Part shown: positions 54,318 through 64,000 of the stretch, piece by piece
Layout: every line of letters begins with the position of its first letter
How positions within the stretch are numbered: the stretch's first letter is position 1
NCBI GenBank assembly: GCA_015143295.1
Contig: CM026556.1
Span: forward strand, 20,522,547 to 20,586,546
Length of the DNA stretch: 64,000 nt
Source of the DNA: Tetracentron sinense
Taxonomy: Eukaryota; Streptophyta; Magnoliopsida; Trochodendrales; Trochodendraceae
Direction of reading: 5' to 3'
The notes under the pieces: model-generated
Told to the model about the DNA's origin: nothing
The model's input: only the letters and a program-made list of their open reading frames with translations
Database searches by the model: none
Made by a program: the position numbers and the translations under genes

Positions 54318-54336
54318 CTGAGCATGGAATACTCAG
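54318..54336 (-). promoter_or_regulatory. Conserved hairpin upstream of LTR short ORF
   Basis: CTGAGCATGGAATACTCAG on the plus strand, 8-bp stem with TCC loop on the sense strand. Confidence 0.45.
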
Positions 54337-54859
54337 CGGGTACTAAATACTAACCAACAATTATAGTATAAAAATGGCAATACATAATTCAGGAGCAATA
54401 CATTTATGTTAGACGGAAACAATTCATATCATACAAGGAAGTAAAGCAATTTATAATCATGCTTGTATTTCGTAGAAAACCGATAAAACCACTTGAAACC
54501 ATCGTGCACTTGAGTTGACTTAAAGTACCATTTTCGTGCTTGAAAACTCATCTTGTCTATCTTGCTTGATTCTTGTATGTCGTGTCATGTCATGCATGTC
54601 ATGCGTGCTTGCTTGTGATCATGTAACTTGTGAGATACACTTGTAAGATATACTTGTGAGATGCGCTTGTGAGATGCCTTGAGAGGGAAGGGAGACCCTT
54701 CTTTATGCAATGCACTTGAGAGGGAAGGGAGACCCTTCTTCATGATATGTATGTACATGCGAGGGAAGGGAGGCCCTTCTTCATGATATGCACTTGTGAG
54801 TGAGGGGAGACCTCTCGTAGAATGTTTGTTCTTGTTTTCTTGTGAAAAAGCGAGGTAAA

Positions 54860-54877
54860 ACATATCGTAGGATATGT
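54860..54877 (-). promoter_or_regulatory. ACATATC inverted repeat, perfect stem
   Basis: ACATATC-GTAG-GATATGT, a 7-bp perfect stem with four-base loop. The same motif is in the other LTRs. Confidence 0.45.
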
Positions 54878-56432
54878 CCCACCTCTAACCATGTTCTTGA
54901 AAACCTCGATAAATCATGTCATGCATGCCGTGCTCGTGGGAAACGTCTACATACTTGCATTTAAATTTAAACATGACATTTGGGTAATTTCACAACACAT
55001 ATAACGTCAATGATTGAGCAATGTAACATTCACATCATTTAGGGAAAGCAAGAAAACACACTGTCATAGGCCCTAGCAATATCCATAATTTATTAGGCAT
55101 GCATTTCCAAATTTCCAACTCACTGTATTCACCTTGACATTTCATCAAACATGGTGTGTTCATTATTCATTAATCATTTAAACTTAAATCATGCTTTTCT
55201 AGGAGGGTTATGCTCACATCACACTTGAATGTTCATTATTAGTACAATGCCCTTTCCCATTCATTCATCACATCATCCACACGGCATCCATTCGCCAACA
55301 TCCACCTCCATTCACCATTCATACCTCCAATCTCATAACCCATATATAAGTGAAGGAAAAATACGAAGAAATAAAGGAAAAGAGAAGCTATAACTAGGAG
55401 GGTAGCAAGAAGTACCGACCTTGAAGAAATGAGGAAGAAACCCCTCTTCCAAACGACTGTGAGTTGCTGCCCTAGCTTGGAACACGAGCTTCGAACGAGC
55501 TTGAGCCGAGATCTTGAAGAAAACCGGACTAGAAGTGATCTAGGGTTTCAAAACCCTTTGATTTCTCTCCAAAATGGAAACCCTAGGTTGGAATCGCCTT
55601 CTCCCCTTTCTCCTATTCTCTCAAACTCTCTAAGTGTCGATTGATGCCCTAAAGGCTCGGGTTAAACTCTTAAGGTAAGAGTGAACCGACCAAAAGACCA
55701 TAATACCCTTACTGGAATTTCTATAAAAACACGAATGTCGAACACGTTGATCTGTGGACAGTGCTGAACACGTTGTGCTGTGAACAGTGCTAACTCGTTG
55801 TGCTGGTCATAGTGCCAACTCGTTGTGCTGTGAATAGTGCCAACTCGTTGTGCTGTGAACAGTGCCAACTCGTTGTGCTGTGAATAGTGCCAACTCGTTG
55901 TGCTGTGAATAGCGCCAACTCGTTGTGCGTTGAATAGTGCCAACTCGTTGTGCTGTGAATATTACCAAACACGTTGTCCGTTGTGAAGGGTGCCGAACCC
56001 GTTGTCACGTTGTGTCTTGCATAGTGCTGAGCTCGTAGTCCGTTGTCTTATGTACAACGTGCCCGTTGTGCTGTACAACGTACCCGTTGTGAGCTGTACA
56101 ACGTACCCGTTGTGAGCTGTACAACGGATGCACAACGTATACGTTAAGAGTACGTTGTCTGTGCTACGTTATCAGAGTACGATGTCAGAGCACGTCCTTA
56201 GTGCCTTCCGAACTACGTTTTGCCTACAGGTTCAGACTGTTTTGGCCATATCTTTTGACTCGTTCATCCGATTTTGACGATTCAACTTGCGTTGGGCTCG
56301 TACTTCGAAAAGGAACATTTCTGACATTTCGAAATCTCTAATTTCTTCCTTATTTATTTATTATACCTCTTTAAAGGCAAAATGACAACGAAAGTGTCAT
56401 GCATTAACTGTGAAAAGGTCCGGGGCTCTACA

Positions 56433-56437
56433 GAACA
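56433..56437. repeat. Target-site duplication of F, right copy (GAACA)
   Basis: Matches 46180-46184. The G LTR resumes here with GAACAGTTATGGTCAAAAC. Confidence 0.95.
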
Positions 56438-56670
56438 GTTATGGTCAAAACATCGAGCAGGAAAAAACAGGGGTTGCTGGTGAATTCCGGTCGACCGCCC
56501 CTCATGGCCGGTCGACTGAATGTCACCAAAAATGGGCTTACAATAGGGGTTTTAGCCTGGCTGTTTGACTGCCCCACCTAGCTGGCCGACTGGGACCCCG
56601 AGAAATTGCCCAGTTGGGCCATTTTCACCATTTCATTAAGGGTAGGAAGGTCCTTTGACCTCCCCTTACT

Positions 56671-56678
56671 CTATATAT
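56671..56678 (+). promoter_or_regulatory. TATA box of element G LTR
   Basis: CTATATAT within TTACTCTATATATTCC, just after the palindrome cluster, the same order as in the other LTRs. Confidence 0.5.
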
Positions 56679-58055
56679 TCCCCAAATTCATGGGTGGGGG
56701 TTTCATAAACCCTCAAAAAATAATTCGAGAGAGTTGGAGAAGGGAGAAAGGGAAAAGCTAGGGCTTTTGACTAAGGGAGCTTGGGTGATCTTTCTTCAAA
56801 GCTTGGATCCTTTTTTCAAATCTTGGATTCTTAATCAAGGGGTTTTCTTCAAGTTAAGAGTTAATCCTCAAGGTTAGTACATCCTTCTAGTTGGCTTTAG
56901 TAATAACCTAGATTTCCTTGAAATAGTTGTGGATTGATCTTGTCTATTTCCTTCTTCCCTGAAATCTACCATGTTCCTTAAAAAGATTGAGACTAAAGTA
57001 AATGGTAATGGAAGTGTGGAATGGATGGATGGTTGAGGCGATTGGATGCCAAGTAGATGTGGATTTGTTGTGTGATGGAAATGGGGAAGGGCAATGTACA
57101 CATAATAAACACACACAAGATGTTTGATGAAATGTGAATGATGAAAATATGAGTTAAAAGACTTAAGGAAATGTTGAACATTAGGTGTTTGACGAAATGC
57201 ATGTCTGAAAATTAAACTCAAGATTATGGACCCTGATTTAGGGGTTTTCCCCAATTTGTAAAGTGTGCTAATATGCTTTATGTGTTTTCTCAAATTTTCT
57301 TATGTCTATAGAAGTTGGAAATGGCAAATGATGTTCTTTAATTGTTCATGTTATCATGATTGCCACCTATTGCTACACACAAGCACACATGAATCGAGTT
57401 TTTTTTAATATATGTACATGGGGAAAACAAGCAAGAACAAGACATGTGATTCACAAAATGAATGATAAAGCCGAACTTCGGGTCGGTCAAGGATAGGGCA
57501 TATCCTAGGATATGTCATATCTGGCTCACAAAAAAACAAGCAAGACGGATAAAGCCTAACTTTGGGCCTGTCAAGGATAGGGCATATCCTAGGATATGTC
57601 ATATCTGGCTCATAAGAAAAAAAGACAATCATGATAATGCCGGACAAAGGGCCGGTCAAGGATGTTGGTGTACCTTTTCTATTTCGCTGAAGGGTACTTA
57701 CGTTCCCGACTCACAAGTTACTTTCTATATTTCGTTGAAAGGTATTTACATACCCAGCTCACAAGATAAGAATGACAAGGCAAGTCAAGACAAGCATGAC
57801 AAGGCAATTGTGATTCTAAACATGACAAGAAAGACAAGACATGTATGATTCTCACAAGACAAGTATGAGTATTTAAACACGACAAACAAGTTGGCACGAA
57901 AAGCTATCTTCAAGAATAAGTATGATTTATGAACATGGGTTTTATTTGGAGTTTTCGCATGTATTCTCACGCATGTCATGATCATCATGTTTAATTGAGT
58001 TGAAATTGTGCTTTTCATTTTTTTATTACTATTGCCAGCTAGTGGTTTGTACTCG

Positions 58056-58074
58056 CTGAGTATTCCATACTCAG
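58056..58074 (+). promoter_or_regulatory. Conserved hairpin upstream of LTR short ORF
   Basis: CTGAGTAT-TCC-ATACTCAG, eight Watson-Crick pairs, 12 bases before the ATG at 58087. Confidence 0.5.
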
Positions 58075-58086
58075 TCGTACATATTG

Positions 58087-58224
58087 ATGTCGGCAGGTAC
58101 ACGGTTCAACATATGTGCTCCTGGTCCTTGGATCGAGGAGGATTACGGTGAGGAGGACCCTATGGTGGAGCCTCAAGTGGAGGCCAGAGACTTAGATAGC
58201 TGGCCTTACCCGAATGAGTATTGA
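58087..58224 (+). CDS. LTR-encoded short acidic protein (MSAG family), 45 aa
   Basis: ATG at 58087 and TGA at 58222-58224. It begins MSAGTRFNICAPGPW, then IEEDYGEEDPMVEPQ and ends DLDSWPYPNEY. It combines the FNICAPGPW start of the short forms with the WPY tail of the long forms, which links the two groups as one family. Intact, although G gag just downstream is badly decayed. Confidence 0.5.
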   Translation: MSAGTRFNICAPGPWIEEDYGEEDPMVEPQVEARDLDSWPYPNEY

Positions 58225-58498
58225 GAGAGAGAGACGATTTATGATTTTGTATTTTGATAGGTTCGCATGTCAACCTCTACTTATTACGTTTTTGTATATG
58301 AACTTGGAATACATACTACGTATAGAAAAGGAAAAAGTAGGTTTTCACTTCCGCATTGTTTTAGCTTTCGCACTCTGTATCATGTCTTCATTATATAATG
58401 TTTGCCTTGTTCAGTATACAGCATTGTTGCCAAGTCATGTATAGTCACACCTAAAGTCTCCCTTAACTCCTAAGGGGGATTTTGGGGCATTACAGAAG

Positions 58499-58510
58499 TG
58501 GTATCAGAGC
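58499..58510 (+). other. Element G primer-binding site (initiator tRNA-Met)
   Basis: TGGTATCAGAGC, four bases after the LTR end at 58494. Confidence 0.95.
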
Positions 58511-58815
58511 TCTAGGGATTAGATTCCCTAGGGTCATTTAGTACTTGATACCATGATTTAAACAAGGCATTAGGTTTTAGGAAGGATTCGTATTCCAAGT
58601 ATAGACTAACCACTTCGTCTTAGTCCATAACCGGTTGGAAACCGACCGAACTTAGTGTCATATGCTAGAAATACAAATTGTATGCCTATCATTTTGTTAT
58701 CTATACCTTGGTGTGTTGTTGCATACATAATAAATATTAAGTGATTGTGGAAATGATTATAGAATGTGTGTCCAAGTTAGACTCATGTGGTACTATTGTT
58801 CTCAGGATTTAATCA
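58511..58815 (+). other. Element G leader
   Basis: Leader between PBS and gag with no coding signal. It corresponds to the leaders of A, B, C and F. Confidence 0.75.
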
Positions 58816-60048
58816 TGAGACGCGGTACTTGGGGTCGCGGATACAATACAAGGGGAAATGAAGGTGATGCTCCATTGGGTGATAAACAACCCGACTTTGC
58901 TCAAGCTTTTACGTCTATAGCCGAGACATTGACTATGCTAGCGGGCTAAGCAACCTGCTACTTCTCCTATTGCCGCACTTATAGCTGCTCCTCCAAATAG
59001 AGCACAAGCAGGGATAGAGGCTTTTAGGAGGATGAGGCCTCCTATATTTTGTGGGAGCATTGATCCACTAGTGGCAGAAGCATGGATCAAGCAGCTTGAA
59101 AAGCTCTTTTCAGTCTTGTTGCCTACTAAGGCGGAGAGGTCACCTAGGCTACCTTTATGCTCGAAGGTGAGGTTGACCATTGATGGAGGTCCATGGTAAA
59201 GACTCAAGATTTGACCCGACAGGGTCAAGATTGGACTTGGGGAGAATTCTTGGATGTTTTCTACAAGATATACTTCCCTATGGGAATGAAGAAAAAGGAG
59301 GTTGAGTTTATCACCTTGGAGCAAGATAACATGTCTGTGGCCGCATACGAGGCTAAGTTCTCATAGCTATCTAGATTCGCTCCTCACATGATAGCTACTG
59401 AGGCTATGAAAGCCTGGAAGTTTGAGAGAGGGTTGAAGGCATACATCAAGGATAGAGTCTCGATCTTTAGGCATGAGACATATGCCGAGGTAGTGGACAA
59501 AGCCCAACTTACTGAGTCTAATTCCGAAGGATTCTTCAAAAGAAGGGGAATGGAGAGAGGCCAGTCTAGTGGCTCAGTAGAGAAGAGAGCCAGGATTACT
59601 TCCTACCAGCCTTTAGGGCCAACACAGTCACAGAGGTTGTATTCAGTGCCACAGGCTCCTCGTTTGTTTGCCCCACAGGCTTCACGCCCGGCTACTACTT
59701 AGGCACCTCGCCCTGCACTATCTCAGGCCACGGGATATGCGCCCTCCTCATTCTCTTATGAGATTTGTACTTATTATGGTAGGAGACATTTGGCTGGAGA
59801 GTGTAGGAAGATCTCGGGGGGATGCTTTCATTGTGATGACCAGGGCCACATCATCAGAGATTGTCCTTGCCCTCAGATGCCACCTCAGTGTCAAGGGAGT
59901 AGGCCCCCTATCAAGTAGTCCTCTCAGCAAAGCTCGTCACAGGCGTCGAGGCCCTCACCATCTACACGGTCGCCTCGCCAAGCAAATCAAGGTCGAGTTT
60001 TTGCCTTGTCAGAAAGAGACGCACGTGCATCTGATGATGTCGTGTAAG
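58816..60048 (+). pseudogene. Element G gag
   Basis: ATG at 58816 (MRRGTWGRGYNTRGN). It then reads QAFTSIAETLTMLA, a one-base insertion near 58946, EAFRRMRPPIFCGSIDPLVAEAW, a one-base deletion near 59141, and the gag domain with TAG and TGA in place of Trp codons (ACC-TAG-GCT, CAT-TGA-TGG). The segment 59388-59702 is open (APHMIATEAMKA-type motif, YAEVVDKAQLTESNSEGFFKRRG). The CCHC knuckle CFHCDDQGHIIRDC is intact; the first finger reads CTYYGRRHLAGEC, second Cys lost. It ends DDVV, TAA, then the donor-like G|GTATGC at 60048/60049. Confidence 0.88.
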
Positions 60049-60126
60049 GTATGCTAGGATGCTAAATTTTGTAAGTTGTGAATACCTACTATTATATGAT
60101 ATGATGGTTGTGTGTACAATATGCTA
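60049..60126 (+). other. Start of element G gag-protease gap, cut by H
   Basis: Begins GTATGCTAGGATGCTAAA, like the gap of A and C. Element H starts at 60127, so the acceptor side is not in the window. Confidence 0.4.
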
Positions 60127-61833
60127 TGATAAGTGCTTAATTTTGCTTAATTATCCTCATTTAAATAAGCATTATCATACTTCTTTGGTTTATATCTTCA
60201 TTTTTACACGTAAAGTGGTGTATTTCTCCTCACCATTGCGTTGTCCTCTTTCTCTTAATTTTCATGATACATTTGCATGTATTTATACATGTCTTGGAAG
60301 GCCGCATGCAAAATATTTTTAAGAGAGACTTATTACGTGTATTTATTTTTTGTAGGAATCCTAACCCCAGATTACTCTCGGGATTCAAGAAGTCCAAAGT
60401 TTCAAATAGCCCATGTTCAACTCAAAGATCTAAAGGAGTTAGAGCCCAAAGTGCAAAGCCCAAGCCAAAAGTCCAAGAAGCCAAGTCTCAAGTCAAAGAG
60501 TCAAAGCCCAAGAGCAAAGCCCAAGACCAAGTATAGAAAGATTCTACAACATGGCTGGAGAATCTTAGGAAGATATGGATTAATATGATTTTGGCATAAA
60601 AATGGTGGAATTCTCTTGAATTAGAAAGAAGAAGTGTGCTATATTGATGTTTCTATTTCAGAAAAAAGGAGAAAGCCTATTTTGGTCACAAGAACTCTTT
60701 ATTTTGGGTGAATTTTGGAATTCAAGTAAGGAGTTTAATGGAGTTCAACTAAATCTACAAGAAAGGCAAGAAATTTCGTGGATGGCTAGAGGAATGCTAT
60801 TATTTAGCAACCAATCTCAAACAAAGAAGGAGGATTTCCCGGATTCCCGCCTAATCTGGACAGTACTTACTAATTTGGATATAACTTTTGACTCAAAATT
60901 CGGATTAAGGCAAGGTTTGATGTTTTGAAAAGAAGACGTAAAGGGAAACAAAATTGTATTTCATAAAGATCACCTAATTCGGACGTTTAAGGGGTCAAAA
61001 CATGTCATCAAGAGGAGGGAAGTGCAATTTTGGTTGGAATTTTGGAATTAGAAGTTTCTCTTTTGTTTTTCTTTCCCTTCTCTTCTTCCCTTTAGTCTAT
61101 ATAAACCTAAAGTGAGAGACTTTTGGGGCTCTCTCTGATCTTTTCTCATTCTATTTTCTCTCTTCTTCTTTTAGTTTTTTTTGGAGTTATTTTATTGTAG
61201 TGTTTGGAAAACCATTAAGGAGGATAACAACTCCAAACATGGTTGGCTAAACACCCTTCTAAGGTTAGGGAAATTTTTTCCAATTTATGTGGATGATGTG
61301 GATGGTTTGATTATTTATTTTAATTGAATAATTTTCTTAGTTTGGTTAATTGTTCCTCTCTATATGTTCTTTGATTTCATATGATCGAATGATATATGGA
61401 ATGCTTGGATCCCCTGTGAGTTGGATACAAAGTGATTTTTTATTTCTCTAATTATTCAATTGAATTTAATGGTCAGTGGTTTTATCGTATAATTTTCCAT
61501 CTAGATTAAATTATTATTTATTTCTAGATGTGTTTTCATCCAAATCTAAGCATAAGGAGGGATAGGTGGATTTTCCTGAAACCTTAGACCTCTTTTTCAT
61601 TGCTTTACAGTAACAGTGATTTTTGCTCCATTCTCATTGAGTGGAAAACTGATTTTAAATCTCTTTTTTCTCTAGATTTCGTTTCCTTAATTCTTGTTGC
61701 ACAATAGTCAATCCCTGTGGATTCGACCCTGTGCTCACCAGATACATCAACTGTGTCACTTGTGCACTTGCAAGTATATTATTTTTACTCTTGATTTTAT
61801 GTCCATTAATTTGGATTAAATTAAGTTGTAACA
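60127..61833 (+). repeat. Element H 5' LTR (about 1.7 kb)
   Basis: It begins TGATAAGTGCTTAATTTTGC and ends TTGTAACA, followed by AGTTTT and the PBS. A low-complexity CCCAAG/AAAGCCCAAG stretch lies at about 60425-60535, and a TATA box at 61098. The left boundary is placed by the TG start typical of this lineage; the partner LTR is outside the window. Confidence 0.72.
61098..61107 (+). promoter_or_regulatory. TATA box of element H LTR
   Basis: CTATATAAAC, followed within 50 bases by CTCTCTCTGATC and CT-rich sequence. Confidence 0.55.
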
Positions 61834-61839
61834 AGTTTT

Positions 61840-61857
61840 TGGCGCCGTTGCCGGGGA
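61840..61857 (+). other. Element H primer-binding site (tRNA-Asp type)
   Basis: TGGCGCCGTTGCCGGGGA, the PBS known from Athila-like elements. Confidence 0.9.
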
Positions 61858-62478
61858 TTGCAACGTGTGACGAGAACACGGGTTATGAAATTCTCCCATT
61901 CCCCATTCCCTCTAATTCTAACTCTTAACTTTTACTTTCTGCACCTGACATCTAACTTTTACTTTCTTGCTCCTAACTTCTAACTGCTAACTGCTAACTT
62001 TTACCTTCTTGCTTCTAACTTCTAACTCTTAACTTCTAACTTCTATTTTTTTGCTTTTTAACTTGATTGAAAAAAAAAAGGAGTCTGATTTTTTTTATTT
62101 TTTTTAGTGGAAGGTTGGAATTCCGTGCACCCTCCCATGGTAGGAAATCAATTAACTTGCTTGAAGGGATTATATCACATAGGTGGAAGGTTGGAATTCC
62201 GTGCTCCCTCCCACGGTAGGTAATTAAGCGGATTGATATTGCTTGTTTTAAACAGGTACATCTATTGCTTGCCTACTTGGAAACAAACATTGCTTTGCCT
62301 AAGTTCAGGAATTTCTTCACTTCTGGTAAACTCACTCCTTCACTCTCATTATTCTCCTACTTATCTTGCATCTACTGTCAACTTACAACCTAGTGGGGAA
62401 GCTCGGCGTATACTCTGTATACGTGCCTCGTCTGTCGCCCCCTTTAGCTAGCTTGTTCGTATAGAAGACTTATAGGAG
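61858..62478 (+). other. Element H leader with repeats
   Basis: No coding signal. It holds a low-complexity TAACTTCTAACTTTTA stretch (about 61911-62065), an A-run, and two 38-bp copies of GTGGAAGGTTGGAATTCCGT... at 62107-62144 and 62183-62220. Confidence 0.75.
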
Positions 62479-64000
62479 GTGCATGCATTCTTGTTTGAAT
62501 CCCCGACTTTCCCTTTAAGTTCTCTCATTTGTATGATCACGTGGCAACGAGATCACACAAGCCGCTTGAGGAGAACAGACTTTGAGATTGAAGACTTGTC
62601 TAATAACTTGTTTGAAGATTCTGATCATTCTTATTCATCAGACACTATGACTGACAATGAAAGTGATCAGGGGGATAATGGAGTTCATAATAATCCACCA
62701 ATGCTGACCTTGCGTGAATATTTGCAACCAACAAGGATGAGTTCTCCGTCTTGTATGGTTTTTCCCACTAATGCAAATACTTTTGACTTAAAACCGGGAG
62801 TGATTCAATTACTTCCTAAGTTCCATGGCTTAGATTCAGAAAGTCCTTACCTACACTTGAAAGAATTTGATGAGGTTTGTGCAACCTTGCACAATCAAAA
62901 TGTTAGTGATGATGTGGTTAGGTTAAAATTGTTCCCTTTCTCTTTAAAAGAGAAGGCCAAAAATTGGCTAAATTCTCTAAAGCCAAGGTCCATTGGCACA
63001 TGGCAAGAACTGACCAGGGAGTTTCTAAAAAAATTCTTCCCTACCCATAAGACTAATACTCTCAGGAGGAACATCATGAATTTCTCCCAAAAGGAGAATG
63101 AAACTTTTTTCCAATGTTGGGAACGTTTCAAGGAATTATTGTTGACTTGCCCCCATCATGGCTACGAGACATGGCGTACTGTTAGTTTTTTCTATGAAGG
63201 TTTAACTTCTCAAATGCATCAGTTCGTAGAGATGATGTGCAATGGTGAGTTTTTAAATAAAGATCCCGAAGAGGCTTGGGATTATTTTGACCAATTAGCT
63301 GAAAATGCCCAATCTTGGGATAACACTGATAGATCTGATAGGTCTGATAAAACCAAGCCTAATGCCATGACTAAGGGAGGTATGTACCTCCTGAAAGAAG
63401 AGAATAATGATGTGAATGCCAAAATAGCCAGTTTGACCAGAAAAGTAGAAGCCATGGAACTTATGAAAGTAAACTCAATTAGGCCACTGAAAAAGTGGAA
63501 GATGTTTGTGGCATATGCGAGACTAATGTACACCGAACTCAGGATTGTCCAACAATCCCAGCTTTTCAAGAGGTGTTACATGATCAAGCAAATGTCATGA
63601 ACACCTATAAAAGGCCTTTTTCTTCTCCCTACTCGGAAACTTACAATCCTGGTTGGAGGAACCATCCCAACTTTAGTTGGAAAAATGGTCCTACTGCAAA
63701 CAACTCTCCTCAGGGGCCTTCCACTCATACTCCTTATGTGCCTCCACATAAGAAGACCCTTGAAGAGACGTTGCAACAATTCATGCAAGGTCAAACAAAC
63801 ATTAATAATCAGACAATGCAAGCTATCAATGATCTGAAGAATTCTGTCAAAGAGTTGACCTCTTCGTTGAGCTTTCAAGAAAAGGGCAAATTTCCTGCTC
63901 AACCTCAACCAAATCCTAGAGGTCAATTTGAGGTAAGTAATTTAAATTCTTCAGATTCCCAAGAGGAACATATCAAGTCCATCACCACTCTACGAAATGG
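62479..64000 (+). pseudogene. Element H gag (Athila-like), one frameshift, incomplete
   Basis: Open from ATG 62479 (or the Met at 62536) for 373 codons, then a frameshift. Order: acidic N terminus; LKPGVIQLLPKFHGLDSESPY; the retrotransposon gag domain with KAKNWLNSL, WQELTREFLKKFFP, FFQCWERFKELLLTCPHHG, FYEGLT, LAENAQSWD; then a linker. At the A-run 63490-63494 one base appears to be missing. In the next frame the CCHC knuckle CGICETNVHRTQDC follows, then PGWRNHPNFSWKN and a Gln-rich tail open to the window edge. A single-base loss is the only lesion seen. Confidence 0.87.

Larger units (their letters stand above)
46185..56432 (-). mobile_element. Chromovirus F, structurally complete (10.2 kb)
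   Basis: Minus-strand element with LTRs 46185-48724 (2,540 bp) and 53899-56432 (2,534 bp), PPT, all coding domains, PBS and perfect GAACA duplications. The first 275 bases of the two LTRs differ at six positions by eye, about 2%, so it is one of the younger insertions here. Even so the coding region has a frameshift near 53480 and stops at about 53031, 52120, 51182 and 50021, so it is not autonomous as read. Confidence 0.95.
53899..56432 (-). repeat. Element F 5' LTR
   Basis: Plus strand TGTCGCGACCC to GGGGCTCTACA. The minisatellite at about 55735-56010 has about ten 25-bp units, differing by units and point changes from the partner LTR. Donor-like CTTCAAG|GTCGGTAC at 55420/55419 and acceptor-like GTCGGCAG|GT at 54297/54296 on the sense strand. 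Confidence 0.94.
45604..58494 (+). repeat. Element G 5' LTR, interrupted by F
   Basis: It begins TGTAGAACCCTGG and ends GGGGCATTACA next to the PBS. Without F and one GAACA copy it is about 2.64 kb. It has a TATA box at 56671-56678, a GGTCGACCG-type cluster at 56485-56600, and three repeats with GGGCATATCC...GGATATG at 57480-57660. Confidence 0.88.
45604..60126 (+). mobile_element. Chromovirus G, plus strand, broken by F and H
   Basis: 5' LTR 45604-46184 and 56433-58494 (split by element F), PBS 58499-58510, leader, gag 58816-60048. Past 60048 only about 78 bases of noncoding sequence follow before the LTR of element H begins at 60127. The left flank CTGAG (45599-45603) has no partner in the window. 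The end of E at 45603 is therefore the insertion point or truncation made by G. Confidence 0.85.
60127..64000 (+). mobile_element. Athila-like Ty3/gypsy element H, runs off right edge
   Basis: 5' LTR 60127-61833, tRNA-Asp-type PBS 61840-61857, a long leader, and gag from about 62479 to the window end. The PBS and the gag sequence (PGVIQLLPKFHGL, LFPFSLKEKAKNWL, LKKFFPTHKTNTLRRNI) are of the kind found in Athila-lineage elements. It is inserted in the noncoding gap of element G. Confidence 0.85.

Noticed and set aside
60264-60588. Lys/Pro/Ser-rich frames of 90-103 codons
   Set aside because: They come from low-complexity CCCAAG sequence in the H LTR, open in two frames at once.

Overview
This window is nuclear DNA of a higher plant, almost certainly a gene-poor heterochromatic block. 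Nearly all of it consists of LTR retrotransposons nested inside one another. I found no host protein gene, rRNA, tRNA or CRISPR array. The plant assignment rests on Ty1/copia, chromovirus (Tekay/Del-like Ty3/gypsy with a C-terminal chromodomain) and Athila-like elements, on primer-binding sites matching plant initiator tRNA-Met and tRNA-Asp, and on stop codons that look like 5-methylcytosine decay. The species cannot be told from the sequence.

Layout, left to right. 1-2094: a minus-strand copia pol fragment that runs off the left edge. 2095-4460: the 3' end of another copia on the plus strand with its 1.8 kb LTR, inserted in the LTR of chromovirus A. 4461-34145: two chromovirus units of one family, A and C, in tandem on the minus strand as LTR-internal-LTR-internal-LTR. 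The A unit is broken by a plus-strand solo LTR (9223-12059, target duplication TCAAT) and by chromovirus B (12201-21936), whose own LTR holds another LTR (18472-21001). The LTR shared by A and C (22188-26790) is broken by a further solo LTR (23091-25353). 34151-35334 is AT-rich DNA I cannot assign. 35335-45603 is a divergent chromovirus E, broken by D (37834-44604, target duplication CAAAA). 45604-60126 is plus-strand chromovirus G, whose 5' LTR holds F (46185-56432), a structurally complete 10.2 kb element with two LTRs, PBS, PPT and target duplication GAACA. 60127-64000 is an Athila-like element H on the plus strand, inserted in G and leaving the window within gag.

Every coding region carries stops or frameshifts, so no element here looks autonomous. 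The chromoviruses share one plan: long LTRs (2.0-2.8 kb), initiator-Met PBS, gag with zinc knuckles, protease, RT, RNase H, integrase and chromodomain.

Two features stand out. First, every chromovirus LTR long enough to include the site carries, in the sense direction and ending 270-320 nt before the LTR 3' end, a short acidic open reading frame starting MSAG (MSIG in E, MLVG in one solo LTR). It is conserved at protein level across divergent families, and its length changes in multiples of three. A conserved 8-bp-stem hairpin lies just upstream. Second, gag and protease are separated by a 130-146 nt noncoding gap that looks like a GT-AG intron in F and B. Its length differs modulo three between copies while the flanking coding sequence is kept. 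I do not recognise either as a described feature of this lineage.
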